Notes under the pieces: generated by a model
What the model was told of the DNA's origin: nothing
Databases searched by the model: none
What the model saw: only the letters and a program-made list of their open reading frames with translations
In this document: positions 30,353-40,102 of the stretch, one piece after another
Position numbering within the stretch: position 1 is the stretch's first letter
Layout: every line of letters begins with the position of its first letter
DNA from: Hyphomicrobiales bacterium
Lineage (GTDB): Bacteria; Pseudomonadota; Alphaproteobacteria; Rhizobiales; Devosiaceae
DNA length: 64,000 nucleotides
NCBI GenBank assembly: GCA_026981645.1
Contig: JALSII010000021.1
Span: 1-64,000, forward strand
Direction: 5' to 3'
Made by a program: the position numbers and the translations under genes

Positions 30353-31348
30353 ATGCCCGATAAGCAGAGCCAGAACCCTGCCACGATACCTGCCGAAGCT
30401 GTCGGCGCCCCTCTCCCGTTCCCCCATCGCCATCTTTTGGGCATATCCGAGCTCAACCAGTTCGATATTCTCAACCTTCTCGACCGGGCCGAAGCCATGG
30501 TGCCCATTTCGCGTCAGCCAAAAAAGATTTTGCCCACCCTGACCGGCAAGACCCAGATAAACTTGTTTTTTGAGAGTTCCACCCGCACACAAGCCAGCTT
30601 TGAAATAGCCGGCAAGCGATTGGGTGCGCTGGTCGTCAACATGTCGGTCAAATCCTCCTCGATAAACAAGGGCGAAACCCTGATTGATACCGCAGCCACT
30701 CTGAATGCCATGCAGCCCGATGTTATCGTTGTGCGCCATGGCTCGGCCGGAGCCGTCGAACTGCTCTCCCAGAAAGTGGGCTGCTCGGTCATCAATGCCG
30801 GGGACGGCCCCCACGAACACCCCACCCAGGCCCTGCTAGACGCGCTGACCATCAGGCGACACAAGGGAATGCTCTCTGGCCTTACCGTTGCCATTTGCGG
30901 GGATATTACCAATTCCCGCGTTGCCCGTTCAAATCTTCTTTTGCTCGGAGCCATGAATGTCAGAACGCGGGCCATTGCTCCCAAGACCCTGCTTCCGCGC
31001 GGTATAAAAAGCCTGTGCACCGAAGTTTTTACCGACATGGAAGAGGGTTTGAAAGACGTTGACGTGGTGATGATGTTGCGCCTGCAGCGCGAGAGAGTTT
31101 CCGGAAACATGACCCCTTCGGTGCGCGAATATTATCATTTTTACGGGCTGGACGCGGCAAAGCTGGCCCAGGCAAAACCCGACGCCATCATCATGCACCC
31201 CGGCCCCATGAACCGGGGCGTTGAGATTGACCCCGCCATTGCCGACGGACCCCGTTCCGTCATCACCGACCAGGTGGAAATGGGGGTGGCCGTCAGGATG
31301 GCGGTGCTCGACGCGCTCCTCAACAAGGCGGAGCAAAACGATGGCTAA
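30353..31348 (+). CDS. pyrB: Aspartate carbamoyltransferase catalytic subunit
   Basis: A 331-residue ATCase that joins carbamoyl phosphate and aspartate in pyrimidine synthesis. The carbamoyl-phosphate loop [49 protein letters not shown] and MLRLQRERV are clear, and [11 protein letters not shown] closes the active site. No pyrI gene is present; instead it overlaps by eight bases a dead pyrC homologue, as in class A ATCases such as that of Pseudomonas, where the pair form one complex. GGAG precedes the ATG by four bases. Confidence 0.96.
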   Translation: MPDKQSQNPATIPAEAVGAPLPFPHRHLLGISELNQFDILNLLDRAEAMVPISRQPKKILPTLTGKTQINLFFESSTRTQASFEIAGKRLGALVVNMSVKSSSINKGETLIDTAATLNAMQPDVIVVRHGSAGAVELLSQKVGCSVINAGDGPHEHPTQALLDALTIRRHKGMLSGLTVAICGDITNSRVARSNLLLLGAMNVRTRAIAPKTLLPRGIKSLCTEVFTDMEEGLKDVDVVMMLRLQRERVSGNMTPSVREYYHFYGLDAAKLAQAKPDAIIMHPGPMNRGVEIDPAIADGPRSVITDQVEMGVAVRMAVLDALLNKAEQNDG

Positions 31349-32645
31349 GCCCCTGCTTATTAAAAATGCCCGCATCGTCGACCCGGCAACCGACTTTGAC
31401 GCCATCGGCGCGCTGCTGGTTGAAGATGGAACCATTATTGAGCGCGTGACAGGCGAGCATCCCGGCGCGCCCGAAGGCGCAACCATTCGCGACGCCAAGG
31501 GCATGCTGCTCAGCCCCGGCCTTGTCGACATGCGGGTATTCACCGGCGAGCCGGGCCACGAATACCGCGAAACCCTCTCCAGCGCCGCAAAAGCCGCCGC
31601 TTCGGGCGGAGTGACCAGCTTCATGTGCATGCCCGACACGCTTCCTGCCATCGACGATGGCGCAGTGGTTGATTTCATCATCCGGCGCGCTCAGGCCGAA
31701 GCCATTGTCAACGTACTGCCCGCCGCCGCCATCACCAAAGGGCTTGCGGGCAAGGAAATCACCGAATTCGGGCTGCTGAAAAAGGCGGGAGCCGTCTGTC
31801 TGAGCGATGGCCGCCATTCCATCCAGTCGGCCGCCCTGTTGCGCGCCGCTTTCACCTATGCCGCCAATTTTGACATGACAATCGCCCACCATGTGGCAGA
31901 CAACAGCCTTGCAGGCGGCGGTGTTATGAATGCCGGGCTGTTTGCCACAACCCTGGGCCTCAAGGGCATTCCCGTTGAAGCCGAAACCATTCCCCTTTCC
32001 CGCGATTTACAACTGGCGCGCATGAGCGGGGTCAAATATCACGCAGCCCAGATTTCCTGTTCCCGTTCAGTGGAAATTCTGGCGGCGGAAAAACAAAGCA
32101 ACTCAAAAATTTCCGCCGGGGTCTCCATCAACAACCTGACCCTGAACGAGTTGGACGTGGGCCAGTACCGCACATTCTTCAAACTCTCCCCGCCCCTTCG
32201 CGCTGAGGACGACCGGCTGGCCACAATTGGGGGCCTGCGCGCCGGCACTATCGACACCATTCACTCCGGCCACGACCCCCAGGATGCCGAGGTCAAGCGT
32301 CGCCCCTTTGCCGAAGCCGCCGAAGGAGCCATCGGCCTTGAAACCCTGTTCGCCGCCGCCCTCAGGCTGGTTCATTCGGGCGAGGTGCCGCTGATGACCA
32401 TATTGGGGGCCATGACCTCGCGCCCGGCTCAAATACTTGGCCTTAATTCCGGCCGCCTGCAAAAAGGCGCTCCGGCCGACTTTATTCTGGCCGATATTGA
32501 CTATCCCTGGGTTGTAACCGAAAACTCAATTCTCTCGCGCTCCCAGAACACCAGCTTTGAGGGCGCGCGCTTCACCGGCAAAGTCATGGCCACCTATGTG
32601 GCAGGAAACTGTGTGTTTGAGCATAATCGGGAGGCCACCGACTGA
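31341..32645 (+). CDS. pyrC: Dihydroorotase-like protein lacking the metal site (PyrC')
   Basis: A 434-residue amidohydrolase-fold protein that is annotated pyrC in relatives, but the signature is broken. Active dihydroorotase has a DxHxH motif after PGLVD; here residues 59-72 read [14 protein letters not shown], so both metal His are Arg65 and Phe67. The later HVxH-type motif is YHAAQIS and the catalytic Asp loop is SGHDPQD. It is therefore probably non-catalytic, serving as a structural partner of the ATCase made from the overlapping pyrB. A genuine dihydroorotase must lie elsewhere. It also overlaps plsY. Confidence 0.9.
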   Translation: MAKPLLIKNARIVDPATDFDAIGALLVEDGTIIERVTGEHPGAPEGATIRDAKGMLLSPGLVDMRVFTGEPGHEYRETLSSAAKAAASGGVTSFMCMPDTLPAIDDGAVVDFIIRRAQAEAIVNVLPAAAITKGLAGKEITEFGLLKKAGAVCLSDGRHSIQSAALLRAAFTYAANFDMTIAHHVADNSLAGGGVMNAGLFATTLGLKGIPVEAETIPLSRDLQLARMSGVKYHAAQISCSRSVEILAAEKQSNSKISAGVSINNLTLNELDVGQYRTFFKLSPPLRAEDDRLATIGGLRAGTIDTIHSGHDPQDAEVKRRPFAEAAEGAIGLETLFAAALRLVHSGEVPLMTILGAMTSRPAQILGLNSGRLQKGAPADFILADIDYPWVVTENSILSRSQNTSFEGARFTGKVMATYVAGNCVFEHNREATD

Positions 32646-33235
32646 TGGACACAGGTCTGCTGTTTGCAGCAATTCTTGGTTACGCCCTTGGCTCCATTCC
32701 TTTTGGCCTTTTGCTCACGCGCATGGCAGGTCTGGGCGATATCCGCAAGGTGGGCTCGGGCAATATCGGGGCCACCAACGTGCTGCGCACCGGCAACAAG
32801 GGAGTAGCTGCCGCAACCCTTGTGGCCGATGCAGGCAAGGCGGCGGTTGCAGTTCTCATTGCCCGCTACCTTTGGGGGGAAAGCGCAGCGCTAATCGCTG
32901 GTTTTGCCGCCTTTATCGGGCACCTTTACCCCATCTGGCTGCGCTTCAAGGGCGGCAAGGGGGTCGCTACCATGATTGGCGCGCTTCTGGCTTTGTCATG
33001 GCTGGTAGGCCTGATATTCTGCGCTGTCTGGGCCTTTGTTGCTTATACCCGGCGCTATTCTTCCCTCGCCGCCCTGACCGCCGCTGCGACTTCTCCCATT
33101 TTTGCCTTCCAGATTTCAGGCATGAACCTGGCCGCCACCACCGCCGCCCTTGCCTTGCTGCTGTTTTATCGCCACCGTGAAAATATTTCGCGCCTGCTCA
33201 AGGGAGAAGAACCCAAAATCGGTGCCGGTAAATAA
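32645..33235 (+). CDS. plsY: Acyl-phosphate glycerol-3-phosphate acyltransferase
   Basis: A 196-residue inner-membrane acyltransferase that moves an acyl chain from acyl phosphate (made by PlsX) to glycerol-3-phosphate, the first step of phospholipid synthesis. The three family motifs are present: SIPFGLLLTRM, GSGNIGATNVLRTGNKG and KGGKGVATM. Five or so helices are predicted. Its ATG overlaps the pyrC' stop (TGATG), so it is coupled to it. dprA follows. Confidence 0.94.
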   Translation: MDTGLLFAAILGYALGSIPFGLLLTRMAGLGDIRKVGSGNIGATNVLRTGNKGVAAATLVADAGKAAVAVLIARYLWGESAALIAGFAAFIGHLYPIWLRFKGGKGVATMIGALLALSWLVGLIFCAVWAFVAYTRRYSSLAALTAAATSPIFAFQISGMNLAATTAALALLLFYRHRENISRLLKGEEPKIGAGK

Positions 33236-33262
33236 AGCAGTATCGGGGGCTATGCACTGCAA

Positions 33263-34411
33263 ATGTACAGCATGAACGACCAAAACCGGACAACCCTCTC
33301 CTTTGCCCAGCGCCGTTCATGGCTGCGCCTCATCCGCTCCGATAATGTCGGACCCGCAACCTTCCGTCAGCTTATCAACCGCTTTGGCGACGCCGAAACA
33401 GCCCTTGATGCCCTGCCAGACCTCACCTTGCGCGGCGGGGCCAGATCCACACCCCGCATTATTTCTTGCGAGCAAGCCGAAGCTGAAATGGAACAGCTCG
33501 ATGAGTTGGGCGCGCGGCTGGTTGGACTTGGCGAAGACGATTATCCATACCTGTTGCAATTCATCCACGCTCCGCCTCCGCTTTTGGCAGTTATGGGCGC
33601 ACCGCCACATAATAAGGGGAAAAACCTCGCCATTGTCGGCGCACGCAACGCCTCGGCCTCCGGCCAGAATCTGGCGGGGCGTTTCGCCGGTGATCTGGGC
33701 AGGCAAGGTTATATCATCGTCTCCGGGCTCGCCCGTGGTATTGACACGGCCGCGCATAAAGCAGCCCTTGGCACCGGAACCATCGCCGTGTTTGCCGGCG
33801 GGATTGATCACATCTATCCGCGCGAGAACATTGGGCTGGCGCAGGAAATTGTTGATAGTGGCGGCATGCTCATCTCCGAAATGCCCCTTGGTTCTGAACC
33901 GCGCGCCAAGGATTTTCCCCGCCGCAACCGGCTGGTATCCGGCCTCAGCCGGGGCGTGTTGGTTATTGAGGCCGCCCTGCGTTCCGGCTCGCTGATAACC
34001 GCACGACTGGCGCTGGAGCAGGACCGCGAGGTGTTTGCAGTGCCCGGCTCACCCATGGACCCACGCGCCGGAGGTACGAACAGGCTCATTCAGGACGGGG
34101 CCAGACTGGCAACCACCGCCGCCGATATTATCGAGGAACTGGCGGCAGTTGAGCCGCGCCAGTCCAACCTGTTTGCTTCAGACCAGACATTGCCCTACCT
34201 GGAGGAGGAAGATGAAACGGTGGTTCAAATCGAGGTTTCAGACGAGGATCGGCAGAAAATTATCGACACCCTGAGTGTCACCCCAACCCCGGTTGATGAT
34301 TTGATTGCACGCTCGGGCCTGCCTATTTCATACGTGCAGAGCGTATTGCTCGAACTCGATCTGGCGGGCAGAATCGAACGTTCCTCAGGTCAACTTGTCG
34401 CATTGATATGA
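33263..34411 (+). CDS. dprA: DNA processing protein DprA
   Basis: A 382-residue DprA/Smf protein that loads RecA onto incoming single-stranded DNA during transformation. An N-terminal SAM-like/HhH part (about 15-75) is followed by the Rossmann fold: VGARNASASGQ, GRQGYIIVSGLARGIDTAAHKAAL, GGIDHIYPREN, DFPRRNRLVSGLS and EVFAVPGSPMDPRAGGTNRLI. A C-terminal winged-helix DML1-like domain is at about 310-382. The start at 33263 and an ATG at 33272 are both possible. Part of the plsY-dprA-topA order common in rhizobia. Confidence 0.92.
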   Translation: MYSMNDQNRTTLSFAQRRSWLRLIRSDNVGPATFRQLINRFGDAETALDALPDLTLRGGARSTPRIISCEQAEAEMEQLDELGARLVGLGEDDYPYLLQFIHAPPPLLAVMGAPPHNKGKNLAIVGARNASASGQNLAGRFAGDLGRQGYIIVSGLARGIDTAAHKAALGTGTIAVFAGGIDHIYPRENIGLAQEIVDSGGMLISEMPLGSEPRAKDFPRRNRLVSGLSRGVLVIEAALRSGSLITARLALEQDREVFAVPGSPMDPRAGGTNRLIQDGARLATTAADIIEELAAVEPRQSNLFASDQTLPYLEEEDETVVQIEVSDEDRQKIIDTLSVTPTPVDDLIARSGLPISYVQSVLLELDLAGRIERSSGQLVALI

Positions 34412-34540
34412 CACATTAACAGCAAATATTGCCCATACCCGATTGACACTGTGCAAGCCTTTCACCATGTTGCGCAACCATTCGGCCTTGATTTTCTTTC
34501 GTTGCTTTTGCCTGACAAAAAACGGCTCGGCCAGTGTGTG

Positions 34541-34610
34541 TCACCGATAAGTGGATACCGGTTATCGGACAATTGGCATGCTTGAACATTAAGCTGGACT
34601 GTTGTTTTGG
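34541..34610. repeat. Dispersed-repeat-like sequence before topA
   Basis: Bases 34544-34550 and 34562-34568 are exact inverted copies of CCGATAA, spanning AAGTGGATACCGGTTATCGG and leading to GGCATGCTTGAACA. This resembles a rhizobial intergenic repeat I remember of the form AGTGG(A/G)(T/A)ACCGGTTTTCGG...CATGCTC. The 34412-34691 gap holds no gene; TTGACA at 34443 with a poor -10 at 34466 is the only promoter hint. Confidence 0.35.
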
Positions 34611-34691
34611 TTCATTTCAAAACATCAGGCAGTCTAGGTCACGCACATGAGTTTTTTGTGCAAAATCAATAATTTTCGGAGTATGCGCGGC

Positions 34692-37262
34692 ATGAAAGTG
34701 GTAATTGTTGAAAGCCCGGCCAAGGCTAAAACCATCAACAAATATCTGGGCGGTGACTATAAGGTAATCGCCAGTTTCGGCCATATCCGCGACCTGCCCT
34801 CCAAGGATGGCTCGGTTCGTCCGGACGAGGATTTTGCCATGTCCTGGACCATGGACGCCGCTTCAAAAAAGCGCCTGAGCGAAATCACCCGCGCCGTAAA
34901 ATCCTCCGACGAACTGATATTGGCCACCGACCCGGACCGCGAGGGCGAAGCCATTTCCTGGCATATGCTTGAGGTGCTTAAAGAGAAAAAAGCGCTCAAG
35001 GAACAGCCGGTCAGGCGGGTAGTTTTCAATGCCATCACCAAGTCGGCAGTCACCGAGGCCATGGCCAACCCCCGCGACATCGACATGCCGCTGGTCAACG
35101 CCTACCTGGCCCGGCGGGCGCTTGATTATCTGGTGGGGTTCAACCTTTCTCCCGTACTGTGGCGCAAACTGCCCGGTTCGCGCTCGGCGGGGCGGGTGCA
35201 GTCGGTTTCCCTGCGCCTTGTGTGCGATCGGGAAACGGAAATTGAAAAGTTCAAGCCCGTTGAATATTGGAGCGTCAACTCCAGTTTTGAACAGGCCGGA
35301 AAAGGTTTTGAGGCACGGCTTTATTCCCTGAACAGTAAAAAGTCTGACAAACACGACATCAGGACCGGTGAGCAGGCAGAGGCAATTCGCGCCGCCATCC
35401 TCGCCGGAAGCCATGTCGTTCAAAGCGTTGAAAAGAAACCAACAAAGCGCAACCCCTACGCCCCCTTCACTACCTCAACCTTGCAGCAGGACGCTTCGGG
35501 ACGGCTGGGCTTCGCACCGGCCCGCACCATGCGCATTGCCCAGCGCCTTTATGAGGGTGTTGATGTGGGAGGCGAATCCGTCGGTGTCATCACCTATATG
35601 CGTACCGACGCCGTGCAAATCGCCCCCGAGGCTGTCGGACAGGTGCGCCGCTCCATCTCCAAAAATTTCGGTGAGGAATTTTTGCCCGAAAAACCGCGTT
35701 TTTATCAGAGCAAGGCCAAGAACACCCAGGAAGCGCACGAGGCCATCCGCCCTACCGACCTGTTCCGCCACCCCGATACCCTCAGGCATATCGACCCCGA
35801 CCAGCACAAGCTCTACGAACTTATCTGGCGCCGGACCATGGCCAGCCAGATGCGTTCGGCCGAAATTGCCCGCACCACCGCTGATATCGCAGTTGAGGGC
35901 GCAGACCCAGCCATCATACTGCGCGCGGTGGGCTCGGTCATTACCTTCCCCGGCTTTCTTTCCGCCTACGGGGTTCAGGGGGGCTCCAGAAAAGACGACG
36001 AGAACGACAGGGAACTGCCCCCCCTTGCCGAAGGCGACAGGCCGACCTTGAAAGAGTGCAAAACCGAACAGCATTTCACCCAGCCCCCGGCCCGCTTCAC
36101 CGAAGCCAGTCTCATCAAAAAGATGGAAGAGCTGGGCATCGGTCGCCCCTCGACCTATGCTTCGACCCTCTCGGTGCTTCAGGACCGCAACTATATGCGA
36201 CTGGAAAAGCGCACGCTTGTCCCCGAAGACCGGGGCCGCGTGGTCACCGCCTTCCTCACTTCATTTTTCACCAAATATGTGGAATTTGATTTTACTGCCG
36301 GGCTGGAAGCCCAACTCGACCAGATATCCGCCGGTGAAATCCAGTATAAGGACGTGCTGCGCGAGTTCTGGACGGATTTTTCTGCCCACATCTCCGAAAT
36401 CAAGGACTTGCGGGTTTCCGAAGTGCTGGACGCCCTCAACGAATTGCTCGCCGACCATATATTCCCCCCAAAAGAAGATGGCTCGGACCCACGCCTCTGT
36501 CCCACTTGCAAAAAGGGACGGCTTTCCCTCAAGATGGGCAGATATGGTGCCTTTATCGGCTGTTCGGACTATCCCGAGTGCCGCCACACCCACCAGCTGG
36601 CTCAAGCCGCCAACGGCAACACCGACACACCGGACGCCGATAGAGTGCTGGGCACCCACCCGGAAACCGGGCTTGATGTTGTTCTGAAATCGGGGCGCTT
36701 TGGCCCCTATGTTCAGATGGGAGATGGCAAGGAAGCCAAACGCACCGGCCTGCCCAAGGGCTGGACAGCGGAAGGCATGAGCCTTGAAAAAGCGCTGCAA
36801 CTGCTCTCCCTGCCCCGCGAGGTTGGGCCCCATCCCGATGGCGGCGCCATGATTACAGCCGGGCTGGGGCGTTATGGCCCCTTTGTGCTGCACGAGGGCA
36901 AGTATGCCAATATACCTGATGTCGAAGAACTGTTCACCATCGGCCTCAATCGGGCCGTTGACCTCCTGGCCGCCAAGGCCGCTGGGGGCGGGCGGCGTGG
37001 TGCTGCAACCGTGCTCAAGACGTTGGGCGATCACCCCGACGGTGGCGCGGTGACGGTAAAGGATGGCCGCTATGGCCCTTACGTCAATCACGCTAAAATC
37101 AACGCCACCCTGCCCAAGGGCCTCAAACCCGAGGATGTCACACTTGAAAAGGCGCTGGAAATGATTGCGGCCAAGGCCGCCGCCGGGGGCAAGAAGAAAA
37201 AATCCACCGCCAAAAAGAAACCGGCGGCGAAAAAGAAACCAGTGACCAGGAAAAAGGCTTAG
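34692..37262 (+). CDS. topA: DNA topoisomerase I
   Basis: An 856-residue type IA topoisomerase that relaxes negative supercoils. The TOPRIM domain begins KVVIVESPAKAKTINKYL and has ATDPDREGEAISWH. The active Tyr is residue 302 in GVITYMRTDAVQI. A four-Cys zinc ribbon occurs once (CPTCKKG...GCSDYPEC), then three Cys-free GRYGPYV-type repeats (about 675-830) and a Lys-rich tail. The ATG at 34692 has GGAG ten bases ahead; 34683 would leave only one base. Its TAG stop is followed in the same frame by rnr. Confidence 0.96.
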   Translation: MKVVIVESPAKAKTINKYLGGDYKVIASFGHIRDLPSKDGSVRPDEDFAMSWTMDAASKKRLSEITRAVKSSDELILATDPDREGEAISWHMLEVLKEKKALKEQPVRRVVFNAITKSAVTEAMANPRDIDMPLVNAYLARRALDYLVGFNLSPVLWRKLPGSRSAGRVQSVSLRLVCDRETEIEKFKPVEYWSVNSSFEQAGKGFEARLYSLNSKKSDKHDIRTGEQAEAIRAAILAGSHVVQSVEKKPTKRNPYAPFTTSTLQQDASGRLGFAPARTMRIAQRLYEGVDVGGESVGVITYMRTDAVQIAPEAVGQVRRSISKNFGEEFLPEKPRFYQSKAKNTQEAHEAIRPTDLFRHPDTLRHIDPDQHKLYELIWRRTMASQMRSAEIARTTADIAVEGADPAIILRAVGSVITFPGFLSAYGVQGGSRKDDENDRELPPLAEGDRPTLKECKTEQHFTQPPARFTEASLIKKMEELGIGRPSTYASTLSVLQDRNYMRLEKRTLVPEDRGRVVTAFLTSFFTKYVEFDFTAGLEAQLDQISAGEIQYKDVLREFWTDFSAHISEIKDLRVSEVLDALNELLADHIFPPKEDGSDPRLCPTCKKGRLSLKMGRYGAFIGCSDYPECRHTHQLAQAANGNTDTPDADRVLGTHPETGLDVVLKSGRFGPYVQMGDGKEAKRTGLPKGWTAEGMSLEKALQLLSLPREVGPHPDGGAMITAGLGRYGPFVLHEGKYANIPDVEELFTIGLNRAVDLLAAKAAGGGRRGAATVLKTLGDHPDGGAVTVKDGRYGPYVNHAKINATLPKGLKPEDVTLEKALEMIAAKAAAGGKKKKSTAKKKPAAKKKPVTRKKA

Positions 37263-37271
37263 GCTCAGTGT

Positions 37272-39332
37272 ATGGCCCCACGTCCACCGCGAGATCGAAC
37301 CGGCAGACTTCCCCCCGTCACGGTGCTTGACATTCTGCCCGATTGCGACCCCGACGACCTCAAAGCGCAGCCCACAAGCTGGAACGATGATCACGGACCC
37401 CGCCCGAGCGTGGACATTCTGACATCGCGCCACGACCGGGCAGTCCCTGCTCCGGGAAACCGCATTCTGGCCCGGATTAGAGAAAACCCGGACAAGTCAT
37501 ATTCCGCCAGAACCATGAAAATCCTGCCCCAGCTGCAACGGGCACGCATCGGCATTATCCGTATGGACGAGGATGGCGCCCGCCTGTTGCCCGTTGAGCG
37601 CAAGCTCAGGGAAATGCGCATCCGCCCCGGTGATCTGGGCAAGGCCAAAGACGGCGATCTGGTCGAAGTGGAGGTGCGCCCCACCGGTCGGTTGATGATG
37701 GATCAGGCCCGCGTCACCGCCATTATCGGCAATCCGGCTTCCGAAGGCGCGGTCTCGCTGATTGCCCTGCATAATCTGGAAATCCCCTACCGGTTCCCTC
37801 CTGAGGTGCTCAGCGAAGCAAAGGAGGCAAGACCTCTTTCGCTCAAAGGCCGCGAGGATTGGCGTCATATCGCTTTTGTGACCATCGACCCGGCCACGGC
37901 CAAAGACCATGACGATGCGGTGTTTGCCGAGCCCGACCCGAAAAATCCCGGTGGCTATATTGTCAGCGTTGCCATTGCCGATGTGGCGGCTTATGTGCGC
38001 CCCGGCACCGCGCTCGACGAAGAAGCCCTTTTACGCGGCAACTCGGTTTATTTCCCCGACCGGGTGGTACCCATGCTGCCCGAAAACATCTCCAACGATC
38101 TGTGTTCACTGCGTACAGGTGAGGACCGCCCTGCCCTTGCGGTGCGTTTTACCATCGACAAACATGGGCAAAGAATATCTCACAGCTTCCATCTGGTGAC
38201 GATAAAAGTTGCGCAAAAGCTCTCCTATACCGAGGCGCAAAAGGCCTTTGACAGTTTTGGGGACGACAAAAGCAAGAATGACGAACCCATGCTGGCCCAC
38301 CTGTGGCAGGCCTATAAGGCCATGGCCAGAGCCCGCGACAAACGCGGTCCCCTTGACCTGGACCTGCCCGAGCGCCGCATTCTGCTTAACAAAAGCGGCC
38401 ATGTGGAGCGCATCATTGTTCCTGACCGGCTGGAGGCTCATCGTCTGATTGAAGAGATGATGATTGCCGCCAATGTCTGCGCTGCCGAGACGCTCGAAAA
38501 AAACCGGATGCCCTTCATCTATCGGGTGCACGATCAGCCTGGGCTTGAAAAAGTCAGCGCCCTGCGGGAGTTTCTGAAGTCGCTTGACCTGAGTTTCACC
38601 AAAGACCGCGCGGTGCGCCCGCTCCATTTCAATCAGGTGCTGAACAAGGCCCGCCAGTCCGATCAGATTTTGCAGGTCAGTGAAATGATCCTGCGCTCCC
38701 AGGCCCGGGCCGAGTACAGCCCTGAAAACTTCGGCCACTTCGGTCTCAATCTCACCCGCTATGCCCACTTCACTTCGCCCATCCGGCGCTATGCCGATCT
38801 GATGGTGCACCGGGCAATCATTGCAGCTCTCAAGCTCGCCAAAAACGCCAAAAGTGAAGAAGACCGGCAAAAACTGGCAGAAATAGCCCAAGAGATCTCG
38901 GCCACCGAACGCCGCGCCATGGCCGCCGAACGCGAAACGCAAGATCGTCTCATCGCCCACTATCTTTCCTCGCGCATGGGCGCAAAGTTTTGGGGGAAAA
39001 TCTCCGGGGTCACCCGTGCCGGATTGTTCATCAAACTGGACGAGACCGGGGCCGACGGCTTTGTGCCCGCTCCAACACTGGGCCGCGACTATTTCCGCTA
39101 TATGGAGGCCCAGCAGGCCATGATAGGAGAGCGGACCGGCGAACGCTTTCGCCTGGGCGACAGGGTGCAGGTGAAACTGTGTGAAGCGGCCCCCATGGCT
39201 GGCGCATTGCGCTTTGAACTGTTAACGGAGGGAGAAATTGTCAAGCCGCCGGGTCGAGGAAACGCAAAGGACAAAAGAAACTTTTCCCGCTCCCGATCAA
39301 AGAAGAAATCCAACACGAGAAAAAGACGATGA
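37272..39332 (+). CDS. rnr: Ribonuclease R lacking the N-terminal winged helix
   Basis: A 686-residue RNase II/R exonuclease that degrades structured RNA 3'-5'. It starts near the position usually occupied by the LPPVTVLDI segment after the N-terminal helix-turn-helix, so about 60-75 residues found in related RNase R appear absent. Cold-shock-like domains (60-220), the RNB domain with TIDPATAKDHDDAVF, SNDLCSLRTGEDRPAL and HFTSPIRRYADLMVHR, and a C-terminal S1 domain (WGKISGVTRAGLFIKL) plus basic tail are present. topA ends 10 bases earlier in the same frame (one TAG and three sense codons apart). DUF983 overlaps its stop. Confidence 0.93.
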   Translation: MAPRPPRDRTGRLPPVTVLDILPDCDPDDLKAQPTSWNDDHGPRPSVDILTSRHDRAVPAPGNRILARIRENPDKSYSARTMKILPQLQRARIGIIRMDEDGARLLPVERKLREMRIRPGDLGKAKDGDLVEVEVRPTGRLMMDQARVTAIIGNPASEGAVSLIALHNLEIPYRFPPEVLSEAKEARPLSLKGREDWRHIAFVTIDPATAKDHDDAVFAEPDPKNPGGYIVSVAIADVAAYVRPGTALDEEALLRGNSVYFPDRVVPMLPENISNDLCSLRTGEDRPALAVRFTIDKHGQRISHSFHLVTIKVAQKLSYTEAQKAFDSFGDDKSKNDEPMLAHLWQAYKAMARARDKRGPLDLDLPERRILLNKSGHVERIIVPDRLEAHRLIEEMMIAANVCAAETLEKNRMPFIYRVHDQPGLEKVSALREFLKSLDLSFTKDRAVRPLHFNQVLNKARQSDQILQVSEMILRSQARAEYSPENFGHFGLNLTRYAHFTSPIRRYADLMVHRAIIAALKLAKNAKSEEDRQKLAEIAQEISATERRAMAAERETQDRLIAHYLSSRMGAKFWGKISGVTRAGLFIKLDETGADGFVPAPTLGRDYFRYMEAQQAMIGERTGERFRLGDRVQVKLCEAAPMAGALRFELLTEGEIVKPPGRGNAKDKRNFSRSRSKKKSNTRKRR

Positions 39333-39745
39333 GTGTAACCATCAGAACCGGCAGAACTATCGCTGCCCTGCCCAGGCGCCCGCTTTTTAAGGCTCTCACC
39401 CGCGGCTGGCGCGGCAAGTGCCCCGCCTGTGGTGAAGGCAGGCTGTTCAGCGCCTATCTCAAGGTCAACGACACCTGCCCCGCCTGTGGCGAGGAACTGT
39501 TCCACCACCGCGCCGACGATGCTCCCCCCTATATCACCATTCTTCTGGTGGGGCATCTGCTGGTCGGGTTGATGCTGCATCTGGAGATGGTCTGGTCCAT
39601 CCCCCCGATGGTCTATCTGCTCACGCTGGTGCCGCTGGCGGTGGTGCTGCCCCTGTTGCTTCTGCCCCCGATCAAGGGCGCAATCGTTGGCCTGCAATGG
39701 GCCAATTACATGCACGGTTTTGACCCTGACAACAAGGACGATTGA
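39329..39745 (+). CDS. DUF983 family membrane protein
   Basis: A 138-residue protein of the DUF983 family. The N-terminal soluble part has a CPACGEGRLF and CPACGEELFHH pair (Cys37, Cys40, Cys55, Cys58 approximately), a zinc ribbon, then ADDAPPYITI and two membrane helices (about 70-90 and 95-115). ATG overlaps rnr TGA (ATGA). The family is found beside rnr and rpmG in many rhizobia and sits near cytochrome oxidase assembly in others; its role is unknown. Confidence 0.88.
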   Translation: MSVTIRTGRTIAALPRRPLFKALTRGWRGKCPACGEGRLFSAYLKVNDTCPACGEELFHHRADDAPPYITILLVGHLLVGLMLHLEMVWSIPPMVYLLTLVPLAVVLPLLLLPPIKGAIVGLQWANYMHGFDPDNKDD

Positions 39746-39784
39746 CAGGGTGGCAACCGCGCTGGTAGGGGGCATCTCCTGCGC

Positions 39785-39812
39785 TTGACTTTTCGGGCCA
39801 GTCCACTATTTT
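39785..39812 (+). promoter_or_regulatory. Candidate sigma70-type promoter for rpmG
   Basis: TTGACT (39785-39790) and TATTTT (39807-39812) are separated by 16 bases, 55 bases before the rpmG ATG and in the gap after DUF983. It fits a housekeeping promoter for a highly expressed ribosomal gene. Confidence 0.5.
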
Positions 39813-39866
39813 CGCGCCAAAGTTTCAGACCACTTTTGTGGCACCCATCTTTTCAGGATAAAGAAT

Positions 39867-40034
39867 ATGGCCAAGGCAAACACCATCAAAGTCAAGATGG
39901 TTTCCACCGCAGACACCGGCTTCTTCTATGTAACCAAGAAGAATGCGCGCACCATGACCGAAAAAATGGTCCAGCGTAAATATGATCCCAAGGTGCGCAA
40001 GCACGTGGATTTCAAGGAAGCAAAAATTAAATAG
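39867..40034 (+). CDS. rpmG: 50S ribosomal protein L33
   Basis: A 55-residue L33 of the Cys-less (C-minus) type: [20 protein letters not shown] begins it and [18 protein letters not shown] ends it, while the four zinc cysteines of C-plus L33 are missing, as usual in alphaproteobacteria. It sits in the large ribosomal subunit near the E site. An AGGATAAAGA stretch lies just before the ATG. It has its own promoter candidate and terminator. Confidence 0.97.
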   Translation: MAKANTIKVKMVSTADTGFFYVTKKNARTMTEKMVQRKYDPKVRKHVDFKEAKIK

Positions 40035-40064
40035 CGCCGTCAAGCTTCAATGATGCGCTTTCGG

Positions 40065-40099
40065 CTCCGCACTTCCTTCCCGGAAGTGCGGTTTTTCTT
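40065..40099 (+). terminator. Rho-independent terminator after rpmG
   Basis: CCGCACTTCC (40067-40076) pairs perfectly with GGAAGTGCGG (40082-40091) around a five-base loop, followed by TTTTTCTTT. It lies 32 bases after the rpmG stop. Confidence 0.9.
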
Positions 40100-40102
40100 T
40101 GC

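Noticed and set aside
36261-37433. 390-codon minus-strand frame opposite topA/rnr
   Set aside because: Antisense of well-conserved topoisomerase repeats; composition is a mirror and no domain is seen.
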